Positions 1 to 4,948 of a stretch of DNA of 9,031 nucleotides are shown here, one piece after another (the first letter of the stretch is position 1; each line of letters starts with the position of its first letter). The stretch lies in NCBI GenBank assembly GCA_016282555.1, contig JAEEKU010000130.1, forward strand, positions 1-9,031, in the 5' to 3' direction. The DNA is from Methanomassiliicoccaceae archaeon (GTDB taxonomy: Archaea > Thermoplasmatota > Thermoplasmata > Methanomassiliicoccales > Methanomethylophilaceae). The translations under genes were made by a program, and so were the position numbers. Under the pieces are notes generated by a model. It was not told the DNA's origin. It searched no databases and saw only the letters and a list, made by a program, of their open reading frames with translations.

Positions 1-1
1 C

Positions 2-115
2 GACAACCTTCAGTACTACGGCGAAGACAAGGCCGGGCGGTTCGACAGGCTTCTGGAACTTCTCGCCTGGGCCTCCTCCGACTTGTCCGGAAAAACCCTG
101 TCCAGAGACGGCCGA
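2..115 (+). CDS. C-terminal tail of an unidentified upstream protein (partial), apparently ending at CGA
   Basis: The frame starting at base 2 is open from the window edge and reads as normal protein with the codon use of the neighbouring genes; the tail includes YYGEDKAGRFDRLLELL and ends SGKTLSRDG. I do not recognise the family. The frame meets no standard stop before 361, so formally it fuses to the downstream zinc-finger gene. However, an in-frame CGA lies at 113-115, and what follows looks intergenic: rare TTA TTA codons that form a TATA box at 137-144, then a GAGG ribosome site. The reverse strand here offers no convincing start. I place the end at the CGA, by analogy with purF, truD and the hef-like gene in this window. 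The alternative is one fused protein through 361. Being truncated, this is the weakest of the four CGA cases. Confidence 0.5.
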
Positions 116-130
116 GCGGGCGCTCCGGAC
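85..130. repeat. short inverted repeat GTCCGGA...TCCGGAC
   Basis: The 7-base arms GTCCGGA (85-91) and TCCGGAC (124-130) are perfect reverse complements separated by 32 bases. They bracket the proposed CGA end of the upstream gene at 113-115. They could form a weak hairpin at the 3' end of that transcript, but there is no following T-run, so chance is a reasonable explanation. Confidence 0.25.
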
Positions 131-136
131 CTACAC

Positions 137-144
137 TTATTATA
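137..144 (+). promoter_or_regulatory. TATA box for the CxxC zinc-finger gene
   Basis: TTATTATA stands out in GC-rich sequence. A start about 26 bases downstream of its centre would fall near 167, giving a leader of roughly 17 bases. GAGG at 172-175 is 9 bases before the ATG at 185, which supports that start over the ATG at 179, only 3 bases from the GAGG. Confidence 0.5.
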
Positions 145-184
145 CTCTTCGCGGAATCACCCCGTCAATACGAGGCAGATGCTC

Positions 185-361
185 ATGGCTTACGGCGGAT
201 TCAGGGACAGAGAAAGACCTAAGGAAATGTTCAATGCCACATGCTCGGACTGCGGCAAAGAATGCGAAGTACCTTTCAGACCCACTCAGGGAAAACCCGT
301 TTACTGCAGGGAATGCTTCAGAAAGCACCGTCCTGCCGAAGTAGACAGATCCAGATTTTAA
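185..361 (+). CDS. small CxxC-x17-CxxC zinc-ribbon protein
   Basis: A 58-residue protein with two CxxC pairs: Cys20/Cys23 and Cys41/Cys44, plus an extra Cys27. The spacing of 17 residues between pairs and the core GKPVYCRECF match the small archaeal CxxC-x17-CxxC zinc-binding proteins, a domain also found appended to some DEAD-box helicases. It very probably binds one Zn and may contact nucleic acid, but its substrate is unknown. The basic, Arg-rich tail fits nucleic-acid binding. The ATG at 185 is chosen because GAGG sits 9 bases upstream; an in-frame ATG at 179 would add two residues. It ends in TAA, just before a hairpin plus T-run. Under the standard code the frame is open back to the window edge, so fusion to the upstream gene cannot be excluded. 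Confidence 0.75.
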   Translation: MAYGGFRDRERPKEMFNATCSDCGKECEVPFRPTQGKPVYCRECFRKHRPAEVDRSRF

Positions 362-364
362 AAC

Positions 365-390
365 GGCGGAGTTCCCGCCCTTATGTTTTT
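365..390 (+). terminator. hairpin plus T-run between convergent genes
   Basis: GGCGG (365-369) pairs with CCGCC (375-379) across a 5-base loop, followed by TTTTT at 386-390. It lies directly after the zinc-finger gene's TAA. Read on the other strand, the same hairpin is followed by GTTTTAAAA, so it could also end the convergent membrane-protein transcript whose stop is at 381-383. Confidence 0.45.
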
Positions 391-599
391 CTGCGCTTCA
401 TCACCGCGGTCTGCAGATCGAAGAGCCCGAAGAATTTATAAAAGGCCGAAGTCACGGCCAGCATGCATATCGCGGCGATGAGGACGATCACTCCCGGGAT
501 CTTGTATCCCGCGAAGATAGCGGCGATTCCGGCTATGGCGGGCGCCGCGCCGGCGTACAGCAGAATCCTGGAGATCCTCACTCCGGCCGCGACGTCCAT
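381..599 (-). CDS. small two-helix membrane protein, unknown function
   Basis: A 72-residue hydrophobic protein with two predicted transmembrane helices, at about residues 10-30 and 35-55, and a short basic C-terminal tail (KRRKT). The start is the ATG at 599-597, which overlaps the TGA of the upstream flavin-fold gene by one base (TGATG). That overlap implies translational coupling. An in-frame ATG at 668 is open too, but the extension would lie wholly inside the upstream gene and is unlikely. I do not recognise a family. Its place as last gene of a three-gene minus-strand unit suggests it acts at the membrane with the flavin-fold protein, but that is only inference. It ends in TAA. Confidence 0.65.
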   Translation of the reverse strand: MDVAAGVRISRILLYAGAAPAIAGIAAIFAGYKIPGVIVLIAAICMLAVTSAFYKFFGLFDLQTAVMKRRKT

Positions 600-997
600 C
601 AGGCCACCTTCGATCCGGTCAGATTTCCGATTCCCTCGTCCCAGATCTCCAGGACCCTGAAGATCCATACTCCGTCCACTTCCATGTGCATGCGCTCCAG
701 GGAACGGGACATCTTATCGAAAACCGGTCCGGACTCGATGCGCTCCAGCGCCTCCACTTTCAGGGAATACGCCTCCCTGCCCTTCCAGACCGTTATCTCG
801 GCCTTGGAGTTGTTGCAGAGATTCTCGGCCGTGCGGTACATGTAGACTTCGGCCACCGCGATCGTATCGGACGAGGTGGCCATAAGGCTACCGCAGATGA
901 TTACATGAGGCTCGTTGCTCGCGGATACCGTCGCGAGAACCTTGTTGGTGTCGGGATGCACTACCAGCCTCATCACGGGTTCGGGCATGTCAACCAT
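599..997 (-). CDS. FMN-binding split-barrel (pyridoxamine 5'-phosphate oxidase-like) protein
   Basis: A 132-residue soluble protein. The N-terminal part, 'VLATVSASNEPHVIICGSL' followed by 'TIAVAEVYMYRTAENL' and 'KAEITVW', has the strand pattern of small PNPOx-like flavin proteins: the chain reads substrate context, then a phosphate-binding strand, then the A-E-I-T-V strand. Such proteins usually bind FMN or F420 and act as small oxidoreductases or flavin carriers; the substrate here is unknown. The C-terminal 50 residues are more helical and less typical. The ATG at 997 is used; the in-frame ATG at 988 would shorten it by three residues. It starts 15 bases after the 32-residue membrane peptide ends, and its TGA overlaps the next gene's ATG, so the three probably form one transcript. 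Fold assignment is by pattern only. Confidence 0.65.
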   Translation of the reverse strand: MVDMPEPVMRLVVHPDTNKVLATVSASNEPHVIICGSLMATSSDTIAVAEVYMYRTAENLCNNSKAEITVWKGREAYSLKVEALERIESGPVFDKMSRSLERMHMEVDGVWIFRVLEIWDEGIGNLTGSKVA

Positions 998-1012
998 ATC
1001 AGCACCCCGCTC

Positions 1013-1111
1013 TCATTCCGTTTTTCTCTTCCTTCCGGCTACAGCGAGCGCAACGAAGTAAATGGCTGCTGCCACGATAAAGTACGTGAAATCGGCAATT
1101 GCTACGTCCAT
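1013..1111 (-). CDS. 32-residue single-helix membrane peptide
   Basis: This short frame encodes a 32-residue peptide: a short acidic N-terminus (MDVAIADF), one hydrophobic helix of about 19 residues (FIVAAAIYFVALAVA), and a positively charged tail (GRKRKTE). That is a classic single-pass micro-protein with the basic end inside. A strong TATA element at 1134-1140 is centred 26 bases before the ATG, so the mRNA would start at or next to the start codon (leaderless). It ends in TGA, 15 bases before the flavin-fold gene, so it leads a three-gene unit whose last member is also a membrane protein. No family is recognised. Codon use matches the neighbours. An upstream ATG at 1133 opens only a ten-codon frame and is rejected. 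Confidence 0.6.
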   Translation of the reverse strand: MDVAIADFTYFIVAAAIYFVALAVAGRKRKTE

Positions 1112-1133
1112 GCGTCCCGGATGCGAATACCCA

Positions 1134-1140
1134 TATAAAA
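1134..1140 (-). promoter_or_regulatory. TATA box for the membrane-peptide/flavin-fold unit
   Basis: On the minus strand the sequence reads TTTTTTATATGG, with the core TTTATAT here. The distance from its centre to the ATG at 1111 is 26 bases, the usual archaeal TATA-to-start distance, implying a leaderless message. Confidence 0.55.
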
Positions 1141-1147
1141 AAGAGGA

Positions 1148-1537
1148 TCACTCCTCCCCGGGATCCCGGATCTGAACGGGCTTCACCGGACGCAGATGCT
1201 GGACGACGAACAGCAGTTCGCCGTTGTCATAGTACGGAATCGCGCTGCAGTCGCATTCGACTCCCGTTCCGGGTATAACCCTGCGCCTGGAGGCGTTGTA
1301 CGGGGCTCCGGCGTTGAGCTTGACCGTGCAGTCGTAGCATGCGGTGGTGTTTCCAAACAGAGTGTGGCATTTCCTTCCCAGAATAGAATCGATCGGCTTT
1401 CCGAACGCCTTCTCGCCGGCGCGGTTCATCCAGACTATGGTATGCTCGGAATCGTGTATTATGATTATGTCGTCCACGAGATCGAGAATCATATTCATGA
1501 GTTTCTCGGTATAAATCTCCTGCTTGTCCCTTCCCAT
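1148..1537 (-). CDS. PAS-domain sensor protein with conserved Cys motif
   Basis: A 129-residue single PAS domain. The opening helix (EIYTEKLMNMILDLVDDIII) leads into the PAS core, with the typical 'HTIVWMNRAGEKAFGK' and 'SILGRKCHTLFG' segments, and closes with a last strand ending FVVQHLRPVK. It carries C57, C67 and C70 (C-x9-C-x2-C) and a second pair at C95/C97. The first motif matches a Cys pattern common in methanogen and delta-proteobacterial PAS proteins, near the loop that follows the 'GRKC' turn; it may bind a metal or sense redox state. There is no output domain (kinase or DNA-binding), so it would act through a partner. The gene stands alone, ends in TGA, and is probably leaderless because its TATA box is centred 28 bases before the ATG. 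Confidence 0.8.
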   Translation of the reverse strand: MGRDKQEIYTEKLMNMILDLVDDIIIIHDSEHTIVWMNRAGEKAFGKPIDSILGRKCHTLFGNTTACYDCTVKLNAGAPYNASRRRVIPGTGVECDCSAIPYYDNGELLFVVQHLRPVKPVQIRDPGEE

Positions 1538-1560
1538 AAGTGAGAATCGCCATGCTGAGA

Positions 1561-1569
1561 TTTATATTT
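1561..1569 (-). promoter_or_regulatory. TATA box for the PAS gene
   Basis: On the minus strand this reads CAAATATAAATC, centred near 1565. The ATG is at 1537, so transcription would begin within about two bases of the start codon. No Shine-Dalgarno sequence is seen before the ATG. Confidence 0.5.
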
Positions 1570-1628
1570 GGTTCCGGCAAGAGGCATCCTCGGCATCGTA
1601 TGGCGCGGAATTCCGGCGCAGGCAATCA

Positions 1629-1638
1629 TTTAAATATA
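1629..1638 (+). promoter_or_regulatory. distal TATA-like element upstream of rpl37e
   Basis: TTTAAATATA is a good TATA match and would start a transcript near 1660. It lies 47 bases upstream of a second TATA. The stretch between the two shows no reading frame or RNA gene that I can support, so it may be a second promoter for the operon. Confidence 0.35.
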
Positions 1639-1675
1639 GATTCAATAATCGGCACGTAGTCGGCCGAAAGCATGG

Positions 1676-1684
1676 TATATATAA
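1676..1684 (+). promoter_or_regulatory. proximal TATA box for the rpl37e-purF operon
   Basis: TATATATAA is preceded by a purine-rich CGAAAG resembling a BRE. The predicted start is near 1706, leaving a leader of about 26 bases before the ATG at 1732. AGGAATGAT upstream is at best a weak ribosome site. Confidence 0.55.
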
Positions 1685-1731
1685 CACTGATTCATGCTTC
1701 ATCGGTTTCAAATTCACAGGAATGATTGATC

Positions 1732-1902
1732 ATGGGAGCAGGTACAGCAGCACAAGGAAGACACAACAAATTCAAAACGCACATCCCCTGCCGCAGATGC
1801 GGAAAGCGCTCTTACCACGTCAGGAAGGGCGTCTGCGCGTCCTGCGGATACGGAAAGACGGCCACCATCAGATCCTACAACTGGGCTAAACTCCGCGACT
1901 GA
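1732..1902 (+). CDS. rpl37e: 50S ribosomal protein L37e
   Basis: A 56-residue basic zinc-ribbon ribosomal protein of the large subunit. Features seen: the N-terminal 'MGAGTAAQGRHNKFKTHI' resembling the family's GTxSxGKRNxxTHxxC opening, the zinc ligands C20/C23 (CRRC) and C35/C38 (CASC), and the conserved 'RKGVCASCGYG' and 'RSYNWAKLR' segments. Length fits the family (about 55-65). It ends in TGA at 1900-1902. The GAGG overlapping that stop serves as ribosome site for purF, whose ATG is nine bases further on, so the two genes are co-transcribed. In many archaea an Sm-like protein gene precedes rpl37e; here its place is taken by the promoter region. Confidence 0.93.
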   Translation: MGAGTAAQGRHNKFKTHIPCRRCGKRSYHVRKGVCASCGYGKTATIRSYNWAKLRD

Positions 1903-1911
1903 GGATGCGTT

Positions 1912-3294
1912 ATGTCAGGGCCGAAGCACAGTTGCGGTATTGTCGGAATATCATCGGATTCGGAGACCGCAAATTCGCTGTATACGGCCCTGATGATAAT
2001 TCAGCACCGCGGTCAGGAGAGCGCCGGCATTTCGGTTTTCGACGGCGCCGTCATAAAGACCGCCAAAGGCGACGGCCTCGTGGACGCGGCGATAACCAAA
2101 GAAAAACTCGCCGGTCTTCACGGAAAAACGGGAATCGGACACGTCAGGTACGCCACTACCGGTTCCAAGGATTATGTTAACGCGCAACCCCTCGCGGTCA
2201 AAACCTCGTTCGGAATGCTCGCCGTCGCCCACAACGGCGACGTGACCAATTTCACCGAGCTGAGAAACAGATACATGAAGGAGGGAAGAACCTTCCTCAC
2301 CGACTCCGACAGCGAGCTCATCCTGAAGCTTATAACCAAGCACATGACCGCTACCGGCGATCCGGTGAAGTCGATCAGATCCTCCATGGAAGAGCTGGAC
2401 GGGGCGTATTCCCTTGTTATTCTCGTCAACGGCGACCTGTACGCCGTCAGGGATCCCTACGCATTCAGGCCCCTCTGCCTCGGAAAGACGGCGGACGGAT
2501 ACATCGCCGTTTCGGAGAGCACGGCCATAGACGCGCTCAGGGGAGAATTCATCAGGGACGTTAAGCCCGGCGAGATATGCAGGATAACCAAAGACGGAAT
2601 AGAATCGTTCCCTTACGAAGGAAAGCACCCCTGCGCGATGTGCATGTTCGAGTGGGTATACTTCGCGAGGCCCGACTCCGTCATAGACGGAAAGGAGGTC
2701 TACAGCGTGCGCAGGAACATCGGCCGCATACTCGCGAGGGAATGCCCCGCTGACGTGGATCTCGTGATGCCGATTCCCGACTCGGGCCGCGCCCACGCCA
2801 TCGGATACGCTATCGAAGCGGGAATTCCGTACGAAGAGGGATTCATGAAGAACCGCTTCGCCGGGAGAACTTTTATCCTTCCCGAGCAGAAACTCAGAGA
2901 GCAGGCCGTTTCCGCCAAAATGATCCCTATCAAAAGCACCGTCGCCGGAAAACGCATAATGATCATCGACGACAGCATAGTCAGGGGAACCACCCTGAAG
3001 ATTCTGGTATCCATGCTCAAAAACGCCGGCGCCAAGGAAGTGCACGTCCGCGTTGGAAGCCCGCCCATCATAGCGCCGTGCTATTACGGCGTGGATATGA
3101 AGACCAGGGATCAGTTCATCGCCAACCGTTTCTCGGTGGAGGGCATCCGCAAAGAGCTCGGAGCCGACAGCCTCGGATACATAAGCCTCAAAGGGCTGGT
3201 GGAGGCGATCGGCATAGACGAGAACGATCTCTGCTTAGCCTGCACCAACGGAAAATACCCTACGCATATCGAGAACGAGGAATACCGCTTCCGA
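1912..3294 (+). CDS. purF: amidophosphoribosyltransferase (glutamine PRPP amidotransferase), apparently ending at CGA
   Basis: PurF makes 5-phosphoribosylamine from PRPP and glutamine, the first committed step of purine synthesis. Residues 1-7 are a short propeptide before the nucleophile Cys8 (CGIVGI). The Ntn-type glutaminase domain follows to about residue 230; then the phosphoribosyltransferase domain with the PRPP loop IIDDSIVRGTT at 351-361. Cys residues at 241/244, 390 and 441/444 correspond to the [4Fe-4S] ligands of Bacillus-type PurF. The family core ends at NEEYRF (residue 460). Directly after it is CGA (3292-3294), the only in-frame CGA in the gene; about 25 other Arg residues use CGC, CGT, AGA or AGG. 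With the standard code the frame runs to TGA at 4471-4473 (853 residues), but the added part is exactly antisense to truD. I therefore place the end at CGA. Start supported by GAGG at 1901-1904. Confidence 0.88.
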
Positions 3295-3297
3295 TCG
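3292..3297. other. palindromic CGATCG shared by the ends of purF and truD
   Basis: The + strand reads TTC-CGA-TCG-GTA. The first CGA follows the last conserved purF codon (Phe460). The TCG is CGA on the minus strand and follows the last expected truD codon (Tyr433). Both genes therefore meet the same palindrome with no spacer. TGATCA at this spot would give both genes an ordinary TGA. For comparison, the convergent pair at 8658-8664 ends on TGAGTCA. Confidence 0.7.
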
Positions 3298-4596
3298 GTA
3301 ATCCCTCATCTCCGATTTCATAAATTCCCTGAGAAGGCACGTGGCGTAATTGCCCTTGGGAAGGGAAAATTTCAGACGGTAAGTTCCTCCGGACACTTCC
3401 GTCCCGAGATCCCGGAGAGGACACAGTATTTCTCTCCAGTTGCCCTTGGAGCTGCATCTGCTCAGTTCGGGTATGTTGAAATCTTCGGCCCTGAGCCCGT
3501 TCTCCTCGATCACTTTCCGCTCGATCTCCCCCATCTCTCCGTCCCTGAAGGTGCTGTCGGAGCCGAAAAGCTGCAGCGAGATGAACGCTCTCCCGGCGCG
3601 GACCTGCCTCGCGACGAGGTCCAGATTTCTGGATGTGGCGGTTATCGGATTCTCGTGCTGGGGGATTCCAGAAGAATCCGCCGGGATCACCGTATCTCCC
3701 TCGACAGGAGCGTTCAGAGGGATTCCGGCGTCCATCCTCCTGCTGAGAGTCTCGTTGAACAGATAGGACTGGTAGGCGTGGACGAACATCATCTGAAGAT
3801 TGTTCGGAAGAACCTCTATGGCGCCTGTCCAGTTTCCGGGATCCGAAGAGAGGACGCCGGCCATCATCTTCTCGTAAGCCATATTCTCCGGGATCAGCGG
3901 AAGAATATCCTTCCACCCGGTGCACCCCGAAAGCTGCTTTCTCATATCCCGGAGCTCTTCGTCCTCCTCCGGGACCGTGTAGGAGAGGTATGTTCTCACG
4001 GCGCCTTCGAAATCGCCTCTGACGATCCTCTCCCCGACGAGGTGGGTGACCGGCCTCACGGCGCCGAATCTCTGGACCCCGAAATAATTCGGGAATCCGC
4101 CCGTTTTCCTGATAATGGAAGCGTTTTCCGATATGATCCGCGACGCTTCTTCATCCGTGACGGCATAATCCCTCACGGTGACTTCGAAGCTGTTTCCGAT
4201 AAGATCCCCGATCTGTATCTTTCTAGCTCCGCGGTACGCGCCGGAAACGGAAACGTCTTTCAGATCTATTTTTTCCAGATCCGGATTTCCCTGGAACGAC
4301 ATGAGCTGGGTGGTGACCGCTCTCTTGTCCTTCGTCCCGGCGAAGCCTATGCGCTCTTTGGAGATCCCGAGGGTGCGGGCCATGATCCTCACCAGACGGT
4401 TGGTCTCCCAGTTGCGGCTGGTGATCTCCGCTATAGTGAAATCGCCGTTCTCCTTGGCTCTCGGAGGATCTGAGATCTCTTTAACGATGAAATCCTCCGG
4501 CAGAGTCTTGAGATGCCCTCCCGTGCCATCGGTATCGCAGAGATAATTGCGCATGCCGATCTCCGCTTCGGCGGTGAGGCATTTTCTGTAACTCAT
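3295..4596 (-). CDS. truD: tRNA pseudouridine(13) synthase TruD, apparently ending at CGA
   Basis: TruD converts U13 of tRNA to pseudouridine. The catalytic Asp lies in GFAGTKDKRAVTTQ (Asp90). The family signatures NYFGVQRFG (170-178) and LQMMFVHAYQSYLFN are clear, and the typical C-terminal 'YATCLLREFMK' precedes SEMRDY at residues 428-433. The next codon is CGA (minus-strand reading of 3297-3295). It is the only in-frame CGA; the many other Arg codons are AGA, AGG, CGC, CGT or CGG. With the standard code the frame continues 19 more codons to TAA at 3237-3235 (453 residues), antisense to the end of purF. The ATG at 4596 follows the rpoL TGA by one base, so rpoL and truD form an operon; translation is probably coupled. 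A start at Met15 would also keep the core domain. Confidence 0.92.
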
Positions 4597-4597
4597 C

Positions 4598-4843
4598 TCA
4601 GATTCCGTAATAATCCGCGACGGCCCTGGAAGCTCTCTTTATGGCGTCCAGCGCGTTTCCCTTCTTCACGCTTACGTAGAGGGTCCTGTCGCTGAGCTCG
4701 GGATGCTTGTCGACGTATCTTACCATATCTACATCGGAATCGTCGTACAGAGCCTTCATAAGAGGAGTGATAAGGGTGATGTTGGCATCCTTGAATCCGA
4801 TGATCACGGATTTGCCTGTATCCTCAATGAGGTAAGTCTTCAT
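4598..4843 (-). CDS. rpoL: DNA-directed RNA polymerase subunit L (Rpo11)
   Basis: An 81-residue protein matching archaeal RpoL (Rpb11/AC19 family), which pairs with Rpo3 (RpoD) to form the alpha-like assembly platform of RNA polymerase. The family pattern is visible: short N-terminal strands (MKTYLIEDTGKSVIIGF), the helix 'LITPLMKALYDD' at the place of the family's 'HTLxNLLRxxL', then DVDMVRYVDKHPELSDRTLYV and a final amphipathic helix 'NALDAIKRASRAVADYYG'. The usual D-H-T is replaced by A-N-I-T, so this is a divergent copy. Length fits (80-95 residues). It ends in TGA one base before the truD ATG. A TATA box at 4865-4872 lies 25 bases before the ATG, implying a leaderless mRNA. A Pth2 identity was considered and rejected because its motifs are absent. 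Confidence 0.8.
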   Translation of the reverse strand: MKTYLIEDTGKSVIIGFKDANITLITPLMKALYDDSDVDMVRYVDKHPELSDRTLYVSVKKGNALDAIKRASRAVADYYGI

Positions 4844-4864
4844 GGCCCGGCCTATACTGAGGCG

Positions 4865-4872
4865 ATTATTAA
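4865..4872 (-). promoter_or_regulatory. TATA box for rpoL-truD
   Basis: The minus strand reads GGGAAACGTTAATAATC: a purine-rich BRE-like GGGAAA followed by TTAATAAT. Its centre is about 25 bases before the ATG at 4843, as expected for a leaderless start. Confidence 0.55.
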
Positions 4873-4913
4873 CGTTTCCCTATTGCCTCCGGTTGCGAGG
4901 ATCTCCGCATCGC

Positions 4914-4921
4914 TATAATTA
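4914..4921 (+). promoter_or_regulatory. TATA box for the hef-like helicase gene
   Basis: TATAATTA is centred about 31 bases before the ATG at 4949, giving a leader of at most about five bases; no Shine-Dalgarno sequence is visible. It is divergent from the rpoL promoter within a 105-base intergenic stretch (4844-4948). Confidence 0.5.
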
Positions 4922-4948
4922 TCTGTACGTTCGCCCTCATCCGTACGA

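Noticed and set aside
85..130. Structured RNA gene around the GTCCGGA inverted repeat
   Set aside because: Only a 7-base stem; no tRNA, RNase P or SRP RNA signature could be matched, and the frame across it reads as protein.
1951..3045. 364-residue minus-strand frame opposite purF
   Set aside because: Shadow of purF: no recognisable motifs and composition typical of antisense reading.
3280..3323. Single-base sequencing indel that would restore a purF stop (TAA at 3299-3301 or 3321-3323)
   Set aside because: Possible for purF alone, but it would not give truD a stop at its expected end and cannot explain the helicase, where no forward frame has a stop. Kept as an alternative only.
1912..4473. 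853-residue PurF with a long C-terminal extension
   Set aside because: Residues after about 460 are the exact antisense of truD in the codon-aligned phase. The frame stays open simply because truD seldom uses TTA, CTA or TCA codons, and it closes at a truD TCA codon. No PurF domain is expected there.
4598..4843. Peptidyl-tRNA hydrolase 2 next to truD
   Set aside because: Pth2 often neighbours truD in archaea, but its N-terminal Lys-rich motifs and length (about 115) are absent; the sequence fits RpoL.
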